DNA of 64,000 nt from an uncultured Clostridia bacterium. GTDB taxonomy: Bacteria > Bacillota > Clostridia > Christensenellales > UBA1242. Location of the stretch: the NCBI GenBank assembly GCA_934778215.1, contig CAKVOE010000001.1, positions 310,001 to 374,000 of the forward strand, read 5' to 3'. This document shows positions 1 through 7,175 of this stretch, piece after piece. The notes beneath the pieces are model-generated. The model was not told the DNA's origin, made no database searches, and saw nothing but the letters and a program-made list of their open reading frames with translations. A program made the translations under genes and the position numbers. How positions within the stretch are numbered: position 1 is the first letter of the stretch; each line of letters opens with the position of its first letter.

Positions 1-1
1 A

Positions 2-451
2 GTTGTTGCAAAAAAGACAGAAAAGGCAAAAGTGCAAAAAGAAAAAGCCTCAAAGGCCAGAAAAGCAGATAAAAAACCATCAAAAAAGATTGAAAAGCCT
101 ATTGCAGACAATACAAATTCCGAACTTCAAGTTGTTGCCGTTGGAGGCAAAAAAAATAACAAGCCTACAAGAATAGATGTAAGAGTTGTTGACGAAGCCG
201 AAAAAGAACTTCCTACAATTTCTAAAATTATAACAACCACCACCGAAACACAAAAAACAGTGGACGGTAAAGTGGTAGAAAATACGTCAAACACCGAAAC
301 CAAGGTTCTTTCTCCCGATGGTAAAGAAAACGAAAATATGATTGACGAGATTGATACAATTACCGAGCAACTTACAAATGCAATTTCTCAACTAAACTTC
401 ACTTTTGATGAAACACCAGAAGAAGAACAAAAAACAAAAAAACGCAAATAA
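2..451 (+). CDS. Lys/Glu-rich protein of unknown function, 5' end cut off by the window
   Basis: The reading frame is already open at base 2 and runs to a TAA at 449-451, so the gene starts outside the window; a GTG at 32 is only an internal candidate. The visible part is low complexity: a lysine/alanine-rich N-terminal stretch, a middle segment rich in Thr/Val/Glu (TTTTETQKTVDGKVVENTSN), and an acidic then strongly basic end (EEEQKTKKRK). No catalytic motif, signal peptide or membrane segment is visible in this fragment. A clear terminator follows 15 bases after the stop, so it ends a transcription unit. I do not recognise the family. Confidence 0.6.
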   Translation, partial: VVAKKTEKAKVQKEKASKARKADKKPSKKIEKPIADNTNSELQVVAVGGKKNNKPTRIDVRVVDEAEKELPTISKIITTTTETQKTVDGKVVENTSNTETKVLSPDGKENENMIDEIDTITEQLTNAISQLNFTFDETPEEEQKTKKRK

Positions 452-465
452 ATAAAGATTTTTTT

Positions 466-500
466 AATCACATTGACAAATATGTCGATGTGATTTTTTA
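466..500 (+). terminator. Rho-independent terminator after the first gene
   Basis: Thirteen-base arms AATCACATTGACA (466-478) and TGTCGATGTGATT (483-495), one G-T pair, four-base loop, followed by a T run. It closes the Lys/Glu-rich gene. Confidence 0.9.
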
Positions 501-578
501 TTGATTGCATTTAAATCTACAAAATTTTTCAAAAAGTTTAAATATTAGAATAAAAAACACAAAATGTGTACAAAATAT

Positions 579-607
579 TTGCAAATATATGTAAAAAGTT
601 GTAAACT
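579..607 (+). promoter_or_regulatory. SigA-type promoter for the secreted protein gene
   Basis: TTGCAA at 579-584, 17-base spacer, TAAACT at 602-607. The same two hexamers with the same spacing occur upstream of rpsB in this window. It leaves a leader of about 100 bases before the start at 712. A second TATAAT-like string lies near 648. Confidence 0.55.
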
Positions 608-711
608 AATGACAGTTGTATAGATTAAAGAAAAAAATATAATACTTTGCTTTAATTTTTACAAAGATTTAGTTTAACTATACACATTATTTTAAAGGAG
701 AAAGTTAAAAA

Positions 712-1338
712 ATGAACAGAGCAAAGAGAAAAAGCAATGGTAGAAAATTCGCAGTATTAGTTGCAATGCTTTGTATAGTTTCGGTATCTGCATTTGCTAC
801 CGCAATTGTGTTTGCAGCAACAAATATTAAAGGGTCGGGTACAACCAACATTACTTATTCGGCAACCGGTACCATTATTGGTTCGGTAGACGCAAGTTAC
901 ACACTAGGAAATGAAGCAAAAACATCATGGGGAACGGTTAGTTATGACGGGACAGAAGGCGAAAGTTCAACAAAGGCATTAAGTTCAACCTCAAATATCG
1001 CTTTTACAGCATTAAATAATACGGTAGTTTATGAGTTTTTGTTTAAAGCCGATACAGGAACTTCTGCTTCAGCAAAGGGTTATAGCGCAACACTTTCATT
1101 TAAACTTGGCGAAGGTAAAAGCGCCCAAAATGTAAAAGTTTACTATTCTACAGATAATACTTCGTGGGGAGACGCAATTACTATTGGAAGCGATGAAATT
1201 ACTCTATCTGCAACCGCTCTAGACGTTAGAAACGCCACCGGAACATCTGCTTTTGTTAAAGTAGAAATGATAAACGCCCTAGATGACGTTAATTTTGGTG
1301 GAACATTTGGCTGGACATTAGTTAAAAACAACGCATAA
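712..1338 (+). CDS. Small secreted beta-rich protein, candidate SipW-dependent (TasA/camelysin-like) substrate
   Basis: 208 residues with a strong ribosome site (AAAGGAG) before ATG 712. The N-terminus is a signal peptide: a basic stretch (NRAKRKSNGRK), a hydrophobic core at about 12-35 and a plausible cleavage site after VFA near residue 35. The mature part is rich in Thr, Ser, Gly and Val with alternating polar/hydrophobic residues, as expected of a beta-sandwich, and has no cysteine or catalytic motif. The gene directly downstream encodes a SipW/ER-type signal peptidase, and in Bacilli such peptidases sit next to their TasA or camelysin-type substrates, so a fibre or matrix protein processed by that enzyme is the best guess. 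The pairing is inferred from context; the sequence similarity to TasA is only general. Confidence 0.6.
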   Translation: MNRAKRKSNGRKFAVLVAMLCIVSVSAFATAIVFAATNIKGSGTTNITYSATGTIIGSVDASYTLGNEAKTSWGTVSYDGTEGESSTKALSSTSNIAFTALNNTVVYEFLFKADTGTSASAKGYSATLSFKLGEGKSAQNVKVYYSTDNTSWGDAITIGSDEITLSATALDVRNATGTSAFVKVEMINALDDVNFGGTFGWTLVKNNA

Positions 1339-1357
1339 TTTTATAAACTTTTAATAT

Positions 1358-1391
1358 AAAAATTCCTTTCTGTAACAGGAGGGAATTTTTT
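1358..1391 (+). terminator. Rho-independent terminator after the secreted protein gene
   Basis: Arms at 1358-1372 and 1376-1390 pair over about 15 bases with G-T pairs, a three-base loop TAA, and the 3' arm ends in a T run. It separates the secreted protein from the peptidase gene, so the two are probably not one simple operon. Confidence 0.85.
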
Positions 1392-1494
1392 GATTAGAAA
1401 AATATTAAAAGTAAAAAAATAGTAAATAATTTATTTTAGTTAAATGAAGTTGTTTATTAACAGTAAATTAGATTATAGTTTTTAGTTAATTTAA

Positions 1495-1524
1495 TTGTAA
1501 AAACTTATATAAATAGTGTAAAAT
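1495..1524 (+). promoter_or_regulatory. Promoter for the signal peptidase gene
   Basis: TTGTAA (1495-1500), 18-base spacer, TAAAAT (1519-1524) preceded by TG. A TATAAT overlaps at 1524-1529. The leader to ATG 1554 is short. Confidence 0.5.
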
Positions 1525-1553
1525 ATAATAGACTAAGTTTTAGCGGAGAAAAA

Positions 1554-2777
1554 ATGAAAGGGCAAACAAATAATAATAAGGAAAAAACAAGTTGCACCCC
1601 AATGGGGCGAACAAAATATGTGCAAACCAAAAGCGGTGTGGTTTGCAAAATAAAAAATGACGAGTCAGTTTCAAGGCTTATAAAGCATAACAAAAAAAAT
1701 GAAAAGATTGAAGGCGTTATAAAAGTTGCGGTTAGTTGGTTTTGTATGCTTTTTTCGGTCGTCTTTTTTTCTGTTTTATGCGTTACCGTTTTTAATTCGG
1801 TATATTACAAATTAAAACCAACCTTTTTGGGTTATACAACATGTAGAGTGGTTACGGCATCTATGATAAATTCTGGATTTGAAATTAATGACAAAGCAAT
1901 TGTTAGAGCGGTAGATACATCTACACTTCGTGGTGCAAGGCTAAATGAAAAGGGCGAAAAAATATGGGGCGATATTATTGCTTTTTATGTTGATCCAAAT
2001 AACAGTACCGATGTTAAGGATTTTAAAAAAGTTACAGATTTTGATTATGATGTAAAATATGTCGGTGGGATAAATACTATCTTTCGTATACCAAGTGCAA
2101 AATTAAAACAACTAGCAAAAAATAAGGCAACAATATTTTTTCATCATATAGAAGATGTATATGTGGACGACTCAGGTAAACGATGGTTTAGCACAAGGGG
2201 TTCAAGTAATTTAAGTATTGACCAAGAAAAAATAACTACCAATTCGGGAGTTAGGTACTTAAATTCGGGATATGTTTCGGAAGATGTTATTTTAGGTGTT
2301 TATGATCAAGGCGTAGAAGATGATGGGTTTGCACGAGTGGTTGCAAATATTGCAGAAAGCAAAGCCACTATACCGGTTTTGTTTGTAGTTAGCATATTGC
2401 TGTTAATAGTTGGGCTTAGTGATGTATTTATGCTTATAATATCTTATTATTATACGGCAAAACTACTTAACGGAACGCTTAGCCCGACCGATGAAAAAAT
2501 TAAAAAATTTAGGGTGTATGACAATTTATCAGATTATGAAAAATTGCAAATTTTACAAGATTTTCCGGTTGAACAAAGTTCCGAAATTTTAGCTAATTTA
2601 TTTGTTGCTCCTCAAGAAGACGACTCTAAAAAAGAGGGGGAGAACAAGAAAAAATTATTAGATAAAGATTATAAATCAAAAAATCCAAATTATAATGAAT
2701 TAAAAAAAATATATGCAAAAAAGAGGATTGAATTATTAATGGACAGACAAAAATCCCCAAAATTTTCTAAAAAATAG
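1554..2777 (+). CDS. SipW/ER-type signal peptidase I with a cytoplasmic C-terminal tail
   Basis: 407 residues. A cytoplasmic N-terminal region of about 55 residues leads to a membrane helix (about 57-85). The peptidase region follows: RVVTASM with the likely nucleophile Ser103, then GDIIAFYVD (about 139-147) as the usual conserved box, then FFHHIEDVYVDDSGKRWFST with His197/198 in the place where SipW, archaeal and eukaryotic ER peptidases carry their catalytic His instead of the Lys of the bacterial P-type. A second membrane helix spans about 273-298. The last ~100 residues are charged and predicted cytoplasmic, longer than in Bacillus SipW (about 190 residues in all). It would cleave signal peptides outside the membrane. 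Its likely client is the secreted protein encoded just upstream. Confidence 0.8.
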   Translation: MKGQTNNNKEKTSCTPMGRTKYVQTKSGVVCKIKNDESVSRLIKHNKKNEKIEGVIKVAVSWFCMLFSVVFFSVLCVTVFNSVYYKLKPTFLGYTTCRVVTASMINSGFEINDKAIVRAVDTSTLRGARLNEKGEKIWGDIIAFYVDPNNSTDVKDFKKVTDFDYDVKYVGGINTIFRIPSAKLKQLAKNKATIFFHHIEDVYVDDSGKRWFSTRGSSNLSIDQEKITTNSGVRYLNSGYVSEDVILGVYDQGVEDDGFARVVANIAESKATIPVLFVVSILLLIVGLSDVFMLIISYYYTAKLLNGTLSPTDEKIKKFRVYDNLSDYEKLQILQDFPVEQSSEILANLFVAPQEDDSKKEGENKKKLLDKDYKSKNPNYNELKKIYAKKRIELLMDRQKSPKFSKK

Positions 2778-2780
2778 TAT

Positions 2781-2792
2781 ATTTTGTCGAAA
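2781..2792 (+). promoter_or_regulatory. Extended Spo0A box upstream of the YtxH-like gene
   Basis: ATTTTGTCGAAA contains the exact 0A-box core TGTCGAA (2785-2791). The same 12 bases occur in reverse orientation at 29128-29139 upstream of the Spo0A-like gene. TTGTCG here could also act as a -35, with TACTAA at 2807-2812 after 17 bases. Binding is inferred from the match. Confidence 0.5.
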
Positions 2793-2835
2793 AGTGCCGA
2801 TAATAATACTAATAACGAAAAAGGAGGGAATTTGA

Positions 2836-3084
2836 ATGAGTCGCTCAATTGGTTGCTGTTTAATGGTTGCTGGTGTTGGATTTGTTGCTGGTGCAATGCT
2901 TGCTTCTAACAATGCCGAAGTTAGAAAATGGTTTACATCTACAAGTAAAAAGCTAAGCGATATGTATGACGATATTATGCAAAAAATGAATTCGTCTAGT
3001 CTAAAAGAAACGAAAAATTCGTTGTCTGGCGAAGATGAATCTGTGTCTAAAAATAATTCAAATAACACTAAACTTGGCCATTAA
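2836..3084 (+). CDS. Small YtxH-like membrane-anchored protein
   Basis: 82 residues with a strong ribosome site (AAAGGAGGG) before ATG 2836. A short hydrophobic, glycine-rich segment (about 6-24, GCCLMVAGVGFVAGAMLAS) is followed by a charged amphipathic region (EVRKWFTSTSKKLSDMYDD) and a polar, Asn/Ser-rich tail. This arrangement of a Gly-rich N-terminal helix and a soluble helical part resembles YtxH/DUF-type general stress proteins of Bacillota, although the match is loose. An exact 0A-box core lies 45 bases upstream, so the gene may be switched by a Spo0A-type regulator. A terminator follows. Confidence 0.55.
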   Translation: MSRSIGCCLMVAGVGFVAGAMLASNNAEVRKWFTSTSKKLSDMYDDIMQKMNSSSLKETKNSLSGEDESVSKNNSNNTKLGH

Positions 3085-3110
3085 AACTAACTAGTTCGTT
3101 ATTAATTTGT

Positions 3111-3143
3111 AAAATAGTCTGCTTTTTTAGTGGACTATTTTTT
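3111..3143 (+). terminator. Rho-independent terminator after the YtxH-like gene
   Basis: AAAATAGTC (3111-3119) pairs with GACTATTTT (3133-3141), extendable by G-T pairs to TGC/GTG, with a T run at the end. Confidence 0.85.
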
Positions 3144-3181
3144 ATTTGTATGTTATTATTATTAGGGAGAATAATAAGTTT

Positions 3182-3604
3182 ATGCAAATACTCTGTTTAG
3201 ATATTGGAATGGTTAGAATAGGAATTGCAAAAAGTGACGAATTAGAAATAATTGCAAGTCCCTTAGAAGTTTACAAAAGAACCAACTCTATAAATAATGA
3301 CGCAAAGTATATTGCTAGTCTTGTAAAAACAAAAGATATTGGGCTAGTTGTTGTAGGCCTTCCACTAAAAATGGACGGGTCGTGCGGGAGCAGTGTAGAC
3401 ATGGTAAATGAGTTTGTAGAAAAACTAAAAAAGTTTACCGATGTTCCTATTGTTATGCAAGATGAAAGGTTTTCAACCGTTTCTGCGACAAACATTCTTT
3501 TAGAAGGAAATGTTAGTAGACAAAAAAGAAAGGGCGTAGTAGACAAACTGGCTGCAACTATTATTCTGCAAAGTTTTTTAGATAAAAAAAGCAAAAAATT
3601 TTAA
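3182..3604 (+). CDS. ruvX: YqgF/RuvX-family RNase H-fold nuclease (pre-16S rRNA maturation / Holliday junction resolvase-like)
   Basis: The frame is open from 3146, but ATG 3182 is preferred because AGGGAG lies about 14 bases upstream and the family begins with a strand of the type MQILCLDIGMVRIGIA. That gives 140 residues, the usual size. The N-terminal LDIG carries the first catalytic Asp; LVVVGLPLKMDGSCG matches the central GLP box; MQDERFSTVSA holds the conserved DER-S-T motif; KLAATIILQSFLDKK is the C-terminal Asp-bearing helix with the usual Asp at VVDKLAA. The E. coli homologue trims 16S rRNA 5' ends. It lies 17 bases before a DUF1292 gene, a common pairing in Bacillota. Confidence 0.9.
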   Translation: MQILCLDIGMVRIGIAKSDELEIIASPLEVYKRTNSINNDAKYIASLVKTKDIGLVVVGLPLKMDGSCGSSVDMVNEFVEKLKKFTDVPIVMQDERFSTVSATNILLEGNVSRQKRKGVVDKLAATIILQSFLDKKSKKF

Positions 3605-3621
3605 AAGGAAGGATACATTTA

Positions 3622-3951
3622 ATGGAAAATGGATTAGAAGGAAAGGGCTCTGCTCCAAAATCAATCGTTCACATGGTAGAAGATGAAGACGATGTTGTAA
3701 CCTTAGTAAGTGAAGAAGGGGACGAAATACAATTTGTAGAAATTGCAGGTATTGTATATCGTGGCAACTTTTATGCTGTGTTGCAACCGGTTGAACTTCT
3801 TGATGGTATGACCGATGAAGAGGCGTTGGTTTTTAAGGTTACTAAGGGCGAAAATGGCGAAGATAACTTTGAAATTGAAATTGATGAAAGCATTATAGAT
3901 GCCGTATATCAAGAATACCTAAAACTTTTGGCAGATGTTCCAAAAAATTAA
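3622..3951 (+). CDS. DUF1292 family protein (YrzB-like)
   Basis: 109 residues, strongly acidic, with an AAGGAAGG ribosome site. The core VTLVSEEGDEIQFVEIAGIVYRG and YAVLQPVE...EEALVFKV is typical of DUF1292: a small beta-rich protein of unknown function that follows the ruvX-type nuclease gene in many Bacillota. It ends with a helical DAVYQEYLKLLAD segment. No catalytic residues are evident. Confidence 0.85.
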   Translation: MENGLEGKGSAPKSIVHMVEDEDDVVTLVSEEGDEIQFVEIAGIVYRGNFYAVLQPVELLDGMTDEEALVFKVTKGENGEDNFEIEIDESIIDAVYQEYLKLLADVPKN

Positions 3952-3970
3952 AAAATTTTACTTAAAATTA

Positions 3971-3999
3971 TTGCAAATTGTAATTTTATGTGGTAAACT
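3971..3999 (+). promoter_or_regulatory. Promoter of rpsB-tsf
   Basis: TTGCAA (3971-3976), 17-base spacer, extended -10 TG-G-TAAACT (TAAACT at 3994-3999). Transcription should begin near 4006. Confidence 0.75.
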
Positions 4000-4005
4000 T
4001 ACTTA

Positions 4006-4117
4006 GCTTATAAATATTACACACCCAGAGCCGATTTTTACATTGTTGCCAAAGGACTACATTTGGTTGTCGTAAAAATATGACGCTTGGGGAGGGAAAA
4101 ACAAGGAGGAAAAAATA
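4006..4117 (+). promoter_or_regulatory. rpsB mRNA leader, candidate autoregulatory RNA
   Basis: About 112 bases separate the predicted start of transcription from ATG 4118. The leader is less A+T-rich than the flanks and can form local pairings such as CCAAA/TTTGG around 4049-4066, ending in a strong GGAGG site. Ribosomal protein S2 leaders often bind S2 to repress translation. I could not match this to a named leader family. Confidence 0.3.
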
Positions 4118-5044
4118 ATGTCTGTAGTATCAATGAAGCAATTACTAGAAGCGGGAGTTCACTTTGGCCATCCAACACACAAGTGGAACCCAAAAATGAA
4201 GAAGTATATCTTTACTTCAAGAAATAATATTTATATTCTTAACCTAGAACAAACTGTTGAACAAATTGACAAGGCTTATACCTTTGTTAAAAACACAGTA
4301 GAAGAAGGCAAGAGTATTCTTTTTGTCGGAACAAAAAAGCAAGCTAAGGACGCTATTATAGAAGAAGCACAAAGATGTGGTATGTTCTATGTTGGCAGTC
4401 GTTGGCTAGGTGGTACTTTAACTAACTTTAAAACCATCAGAACCAGAATTGAAAGACTTAATAAGTTAAATCAAATGGAAAAGACTGGCGAATTTGAACT
4501 TTTAACCAAAAAAGAAGTTCAAAAGTTAAAGGCAGAAAGGGACAAACTAGAAGAAAACCTTGGTGGTATCAAGGATATGCGTACCCTTCCTGGAGCAATG
4601 TTTGTTGTTGACCCTAACAAGGAATATATCGCAGTGCGTGAAGCACGTTCATTAGGTATTCCTATTGTTGGTTTGGTAGACACCAACTGTGATCCAGATT
4701 CTGTTGACTATGTTATTCCTGGTAACGATGATGCTATTCGTGCCGTTAAGCTTATTGCTAGCGCTATGGCTTACGCTGTTATTGAAGCAAAAGAGGGCGA
4801 AGAAGGTTTAGCAAAGGTTAGAGAGGCTGATGAAAAGGCTCGTGAAGAAGAAAAGGCTTTAGAAGAAGCTAAAAATGGCGAAATCACTACCGAAGAAGTT
4901 AAAGCAGAAGAAAAGAGTGCAGAAGTAGTTGAAGAAGTTAAAGCTGAACCTGCTACAACCGAAGAAGTTAAGCCTGCTCCAAAAAAGAGAGCTCCAAGAA
5001 AGAAAGCAGAAACCGAAGAAGCACCAAAAACTGAAGAAAATTAA
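4118..5044 (+). CDS. rpsB: 30S ribosomal protein S2
   Basis: 308 residues. The N-terminal MKQLLEAGVHFGHPTHKWNP and the central FVGTKKQAKDAI, WLGGTLTNFKTI, DMRTLPGAMFVVDP and GIPIVGLVDTNCDP blocks are diagnostic of S2. The body ends near residue 230; the remaining ~75 residues are a repetitive acidic/basic tail rich in E, K, A and V, ending in a Lys/Arg patch (KKRAPRKK) and an acidic end. This tail makes it longer than the usual 230-260 residues. It is followed 25 bases later by tsf in the normal order. Confidence 0.97.
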   Translation: MSVVSMKQLLEAGVHFGHPTHKWNPKMKKYIFTSRNNIYILNLEQTVEQIDKAYTFVKNTVEEGKSILFVGTKKQAKDAIIEEAQRCGMFYVGSRWLGGTLTNFKTIRTRIERLNKLNQMEKTGEFELLTKKEVQKLKAERDKLEENLGGIKDMRTLPGAMFVVDPNKEYIAVREARSLGIPIVGLVDTNCDPDSVDYVIPGNDDAIRAVKLIASAMAYAVIEAKEGEEGLAKVREADEKAREEEKALEEAKNGEITTEEVKAEEKSAEVVEEVKAEPATTEEVKPAPKKRAPRKKAETEEAPKTEEN

Positions 5045-5069
5045 TTTTATTATTTAGGAGTATTTATAA

Positions 5070-5726
5070 ATGATTAGTACAGCGGATATTATGGCGCTAA
5101 GAGAAAAAACTGGCGTTGGAATGATGGATTGCAAAAAAGCATTAACCGAAGCAGAAGGCAATATGGATAAAGCAGTTGAGCTTTTAAGAGAAAGAGGAAT
5201 GGCTGCCGTTGCAAAAAAATCTGGCAGAATTGCAGCAGAAGGTGTTGCTGTTAGTTACATTCACTCAAATGGTAAAATTGGCGTTTTGGCAGAAATTAAT
5301 TGTGAATCAGATTTCGTTGCAAAAAGTGAAGATTTTCAAAATTTTGCACACGACATTTGCATGCATATTGCTGCTGCTAACCCTACATGTGTTAGAGTTG
5401 AAGAACTTGACCCACAAGTTGTAGAAAAAGAAAAGGAAATTTTGAAGGCACAAGCACTAAACGAAGGAAAGCCAGAAGCCGTTGTTGAAAAAATGGTTGA
5501 AGGAAGAATTAAAAAATTCTACAAAGAAAATGTTTTAATGGAACAAGACTTTGTTAAAGATTCAGAAAAGACCATTACTCAACTTGTAAACGAAATTACC
5601 CTAAAACTTGGCGAGAAAATCACTATCCGTAGATTTGTAAGATACGAAGTTGGTGAGGGTCTTGAAAAGCGTAACGACAACTTCGCAGAAGAAGTTATGG
5701 CTCAAACACGAACAAAAAAAGATTAG
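5070..5726 (+). CDS. tsf: Elongation factor Ts
   Basis: 218 residues, the short form of EF-Ts with one core domain rather than the ~290-residue two-subdomain form. ALREKTGVGMMDCKKAL is the N-terminal UBA-like domain; VAVSYIHSNGKIGVLAEINCESDFVA is the core signature that contacts EF-Tu. It recharges EF-Tu by exchanging GDP. It is the second gene of the rpsB operon; pyrH, usually next, is missing and a terminator follows instead. Confidence 0.97.
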   Translation: MISTADIMALREKTGVGMMDCKKALTEAEGNMDKAVELLRERGMAAVAKKSGRIAAEGVAVSYIHSNGKIGVLAEINCESDFVAKSEDFQNFAHDICMHIAAANPTCVRVEELDPQVVEKEKEILKAQALNEGKPEAVVEKMVEGRIKKFYKENVLMEQDFVKDSEKTITQLVNEITLKLGEKITIRRFVRYEVGEGLEKRNDNFAEEVMAQTRTKKD

Positions 5727-5735
5727 GTTTTTTAT

Positions 5736-5770
5736 AAAATTGAGCATTGGTTTAATCAATGCTCAATTTT
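5736..5770 (+). terminator. Rho-independent terminator of rpsB-tsf
   Basis: Perfect 14-base arms AAAATTGAGCATTG (5736-5749) and CAATGCTCAATTTT (5757-5770) with a seven-base loop. Confidence 0.92.
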
Positions 5771-5772
5771 AT

Positions 5773-5802
5773 TTGCAATTAAATATATTATTATAGTATT
5801 AT
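5773..5802 (+). promoter_or_regulatory. Promoter of the frr-uppS-cdsA-rseP unit
   Basis: TTGCAA (5773-5778), 18-base spacer, TATTAT (5797-5802), immediately after the tsf terminator. Confidence 0.6.
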
Positions 5803-5840
5803 ATAGTTATACAAATTATTATAATGGAGATTTTAACCGA

Positions 5841-6416
5841 ATGGAAAATTTAGATGAATTTATAGAAGAGTTATATTTTAATTACGAAGAAGAACTAGAA
5901 AAAGCACTAGAACATCAAAAAACTGAATATCTTTCACTAAGAGCAGGTAGGGCAAACCCACATATTTTAGATAAAATTATCGTAAACTATTATGGAACTC
6001 CTACACCACTTACACAAATTTCTAATATAACAGTGCAAGATGGTAGGGTTTTGGTAATTTCTCTTTGGGACGCTAATGCAATGAAAGAAACTTTAAAGGC
6101 TATTCAAGCGTCTGATATTGGAATAAATCCTAATGATGATGGAAAAATTATTAGATTGGTTTTCCCTCCACTAACCGAAGAAAGAAGAAAGGAAATGGTA
6201 AAAACGGTAAAGAAAATTGCCGAAGATACCAAAATTGTTGCTCGTAATTCAAGAAGAGAGATTATTGATAAGTTAAAACAACTTAAAAAAGATTCTGAAA
6301 TAACAGAAGACGAAATGGCTTCTAACGAAAAAGATGTTCAAAAATATTTAGATGATTGCATTGCAAAAATTGACAAAGAGGCAACCGAAAAAGAAAAAGA
6401 AGTTATGCAAATATAG
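5841..6416 (+). CDS. frr: Ribosome recycling factor
   Basis: 191 residues, close to the normal 185. The motif LRAGRANPHILDKIIVNYYGTPTPL is the RRF signature at the domain junction; IASDI..P-like DIGINPNDDGKIIRLVFPPLTEERRKEMVK is the second conserved block; the C-terminal half is the long helical bundle. It splits post-termination ribosomes with EF-G. It starts a new transcription unit here because pyrH is absent, and is followed 15 bases later by uppS. Confidence 0.96.
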   Translation: MENLDEFIEELYFNYEEELEKALEHQKTEYLSLRAGRANPHILDKIIVNYYGTPTPLTQISNITVQDGRVLVISLWDANAMKETLKAIQASDIGINPNDDGKIIRLVFPPLTEERRKEMVKTVKKIAEDTKIVARNSRREIIDKLKQLKKDSEITEDEMASNEKDVQKYLDDCIAKIDKEATEKEKEVMQI

Positions 6417-6431
6417 TTTAGTGAGTAATTT

Positions 6432-7163
6432 ATGAAAATATGTAAAAGTAATGAAGTGATAAACCCAGAAAATGTGCCAACGCATATTGGGTTTATTATG
6501 GACGGAAATGGCCGTTGGGCAAAAAAAAGAGGTCTTCCAAGGTCAGCGGGGCATAGAGAAGGCTCAATTGCTCTCGAAAGAGTTTGTTCTGCGTGCCGTG
6601 ATTTTGGTGTCAAAATTATTACCGTTTACGCATTAAGCACCGAAAATTTACAACGCAGTGAAAAAGAAGTAAATTATATAATGGGGCTAGCGGTTGAATT
6701 TTTGGAAAAAGAGCTTTCTAACGCAATTAAAAACGACCTAAAAATAAATGTTTTGGGCGACATATATAATTCAAGAGTAGATGAAAAAACCAGAAACTGT
6801 TTTATAAACGCAATGGAAAAGACAAAGAATTGCAAGACTTATATTTTAAACATTGCCTTTGTTTATGGGGGTAGAGATGAAATAGTTAGAGCGGTTAATA
6901 AAATTATTGAAAGCGGAATTAAAAGTGTTACCGAAAGCGAGTTTGAAAAATTTTTATATACAGCGGGTCAGCCTGATCCAGATTTAATTGTAAGGGCGAG
7001 TGGCGAGCAAAGAGTTAGCAACTTTTTGATGTGGCAACATGCGTATAGTGAGTTTTTGTTTGAAGAAACGCTTTGGCCAGATTTTGATAAAAACACAGTA
7101 AAAGAATGTATTTTAAAATATCAAAAAAGAGTTCGAAAATTTGGCAAAGTTGAAGAGCAATAA
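6432..7163 (+). CDS. uppS: Isoprenyl (undecaprenyl) diphosphate synthase
   Basis: 243 residues, cis-prenyltransferase family. HIGFIMDGNGRWAKKRGLPR contains the catalytic Asp24 and the phosphate-binding Arg residues; GVKIITVYALSTENLQRSE and the C-terminal PDLIVRASGEQRVSNFLMWQ..YSEF are the other conserved regions. It condenses isopentenyl diphosphate onto farnesyl diphosphate to give the undecaprenyl lipid carrier used for cell wall synthesis. It lies between frr and cdsA as in most Bacillota. Its substrate pathway genes (dxr, ispG, dxs, ispA) are not at their usual positions in this window. Confidence 0.96.
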   Translation: MKICKSNEVINPENVPTHIGFIMDGNGRWAKKRGLPRSAGHREGSIALERVCSACRDFGVKIITVYALSTENLQRSEKEVNYIMGLAVEFLEKELSNAIKNDLKINVLGDIYNSRVDEKTRNCFINAMEKTKNCKTYILNIAFVYGGRDEIVRAVNKIIESGIKSVTESEFEKFLYTAGQPDPDLIVRASGEQRVSNFLMWQHAYSEFLFEETLWPDFDKNTVKECILKYQKRVRKFGKVEEQ

Positions 7164-7175
7164 AGGAGAAAATTT

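Noticed and set aside
2361..2777. The C-terminal part of the signal peptidase as a separate gene
   Set aside because: The frame is continuous, no internal ribosome site is evident and a membrane helix joins both parts.
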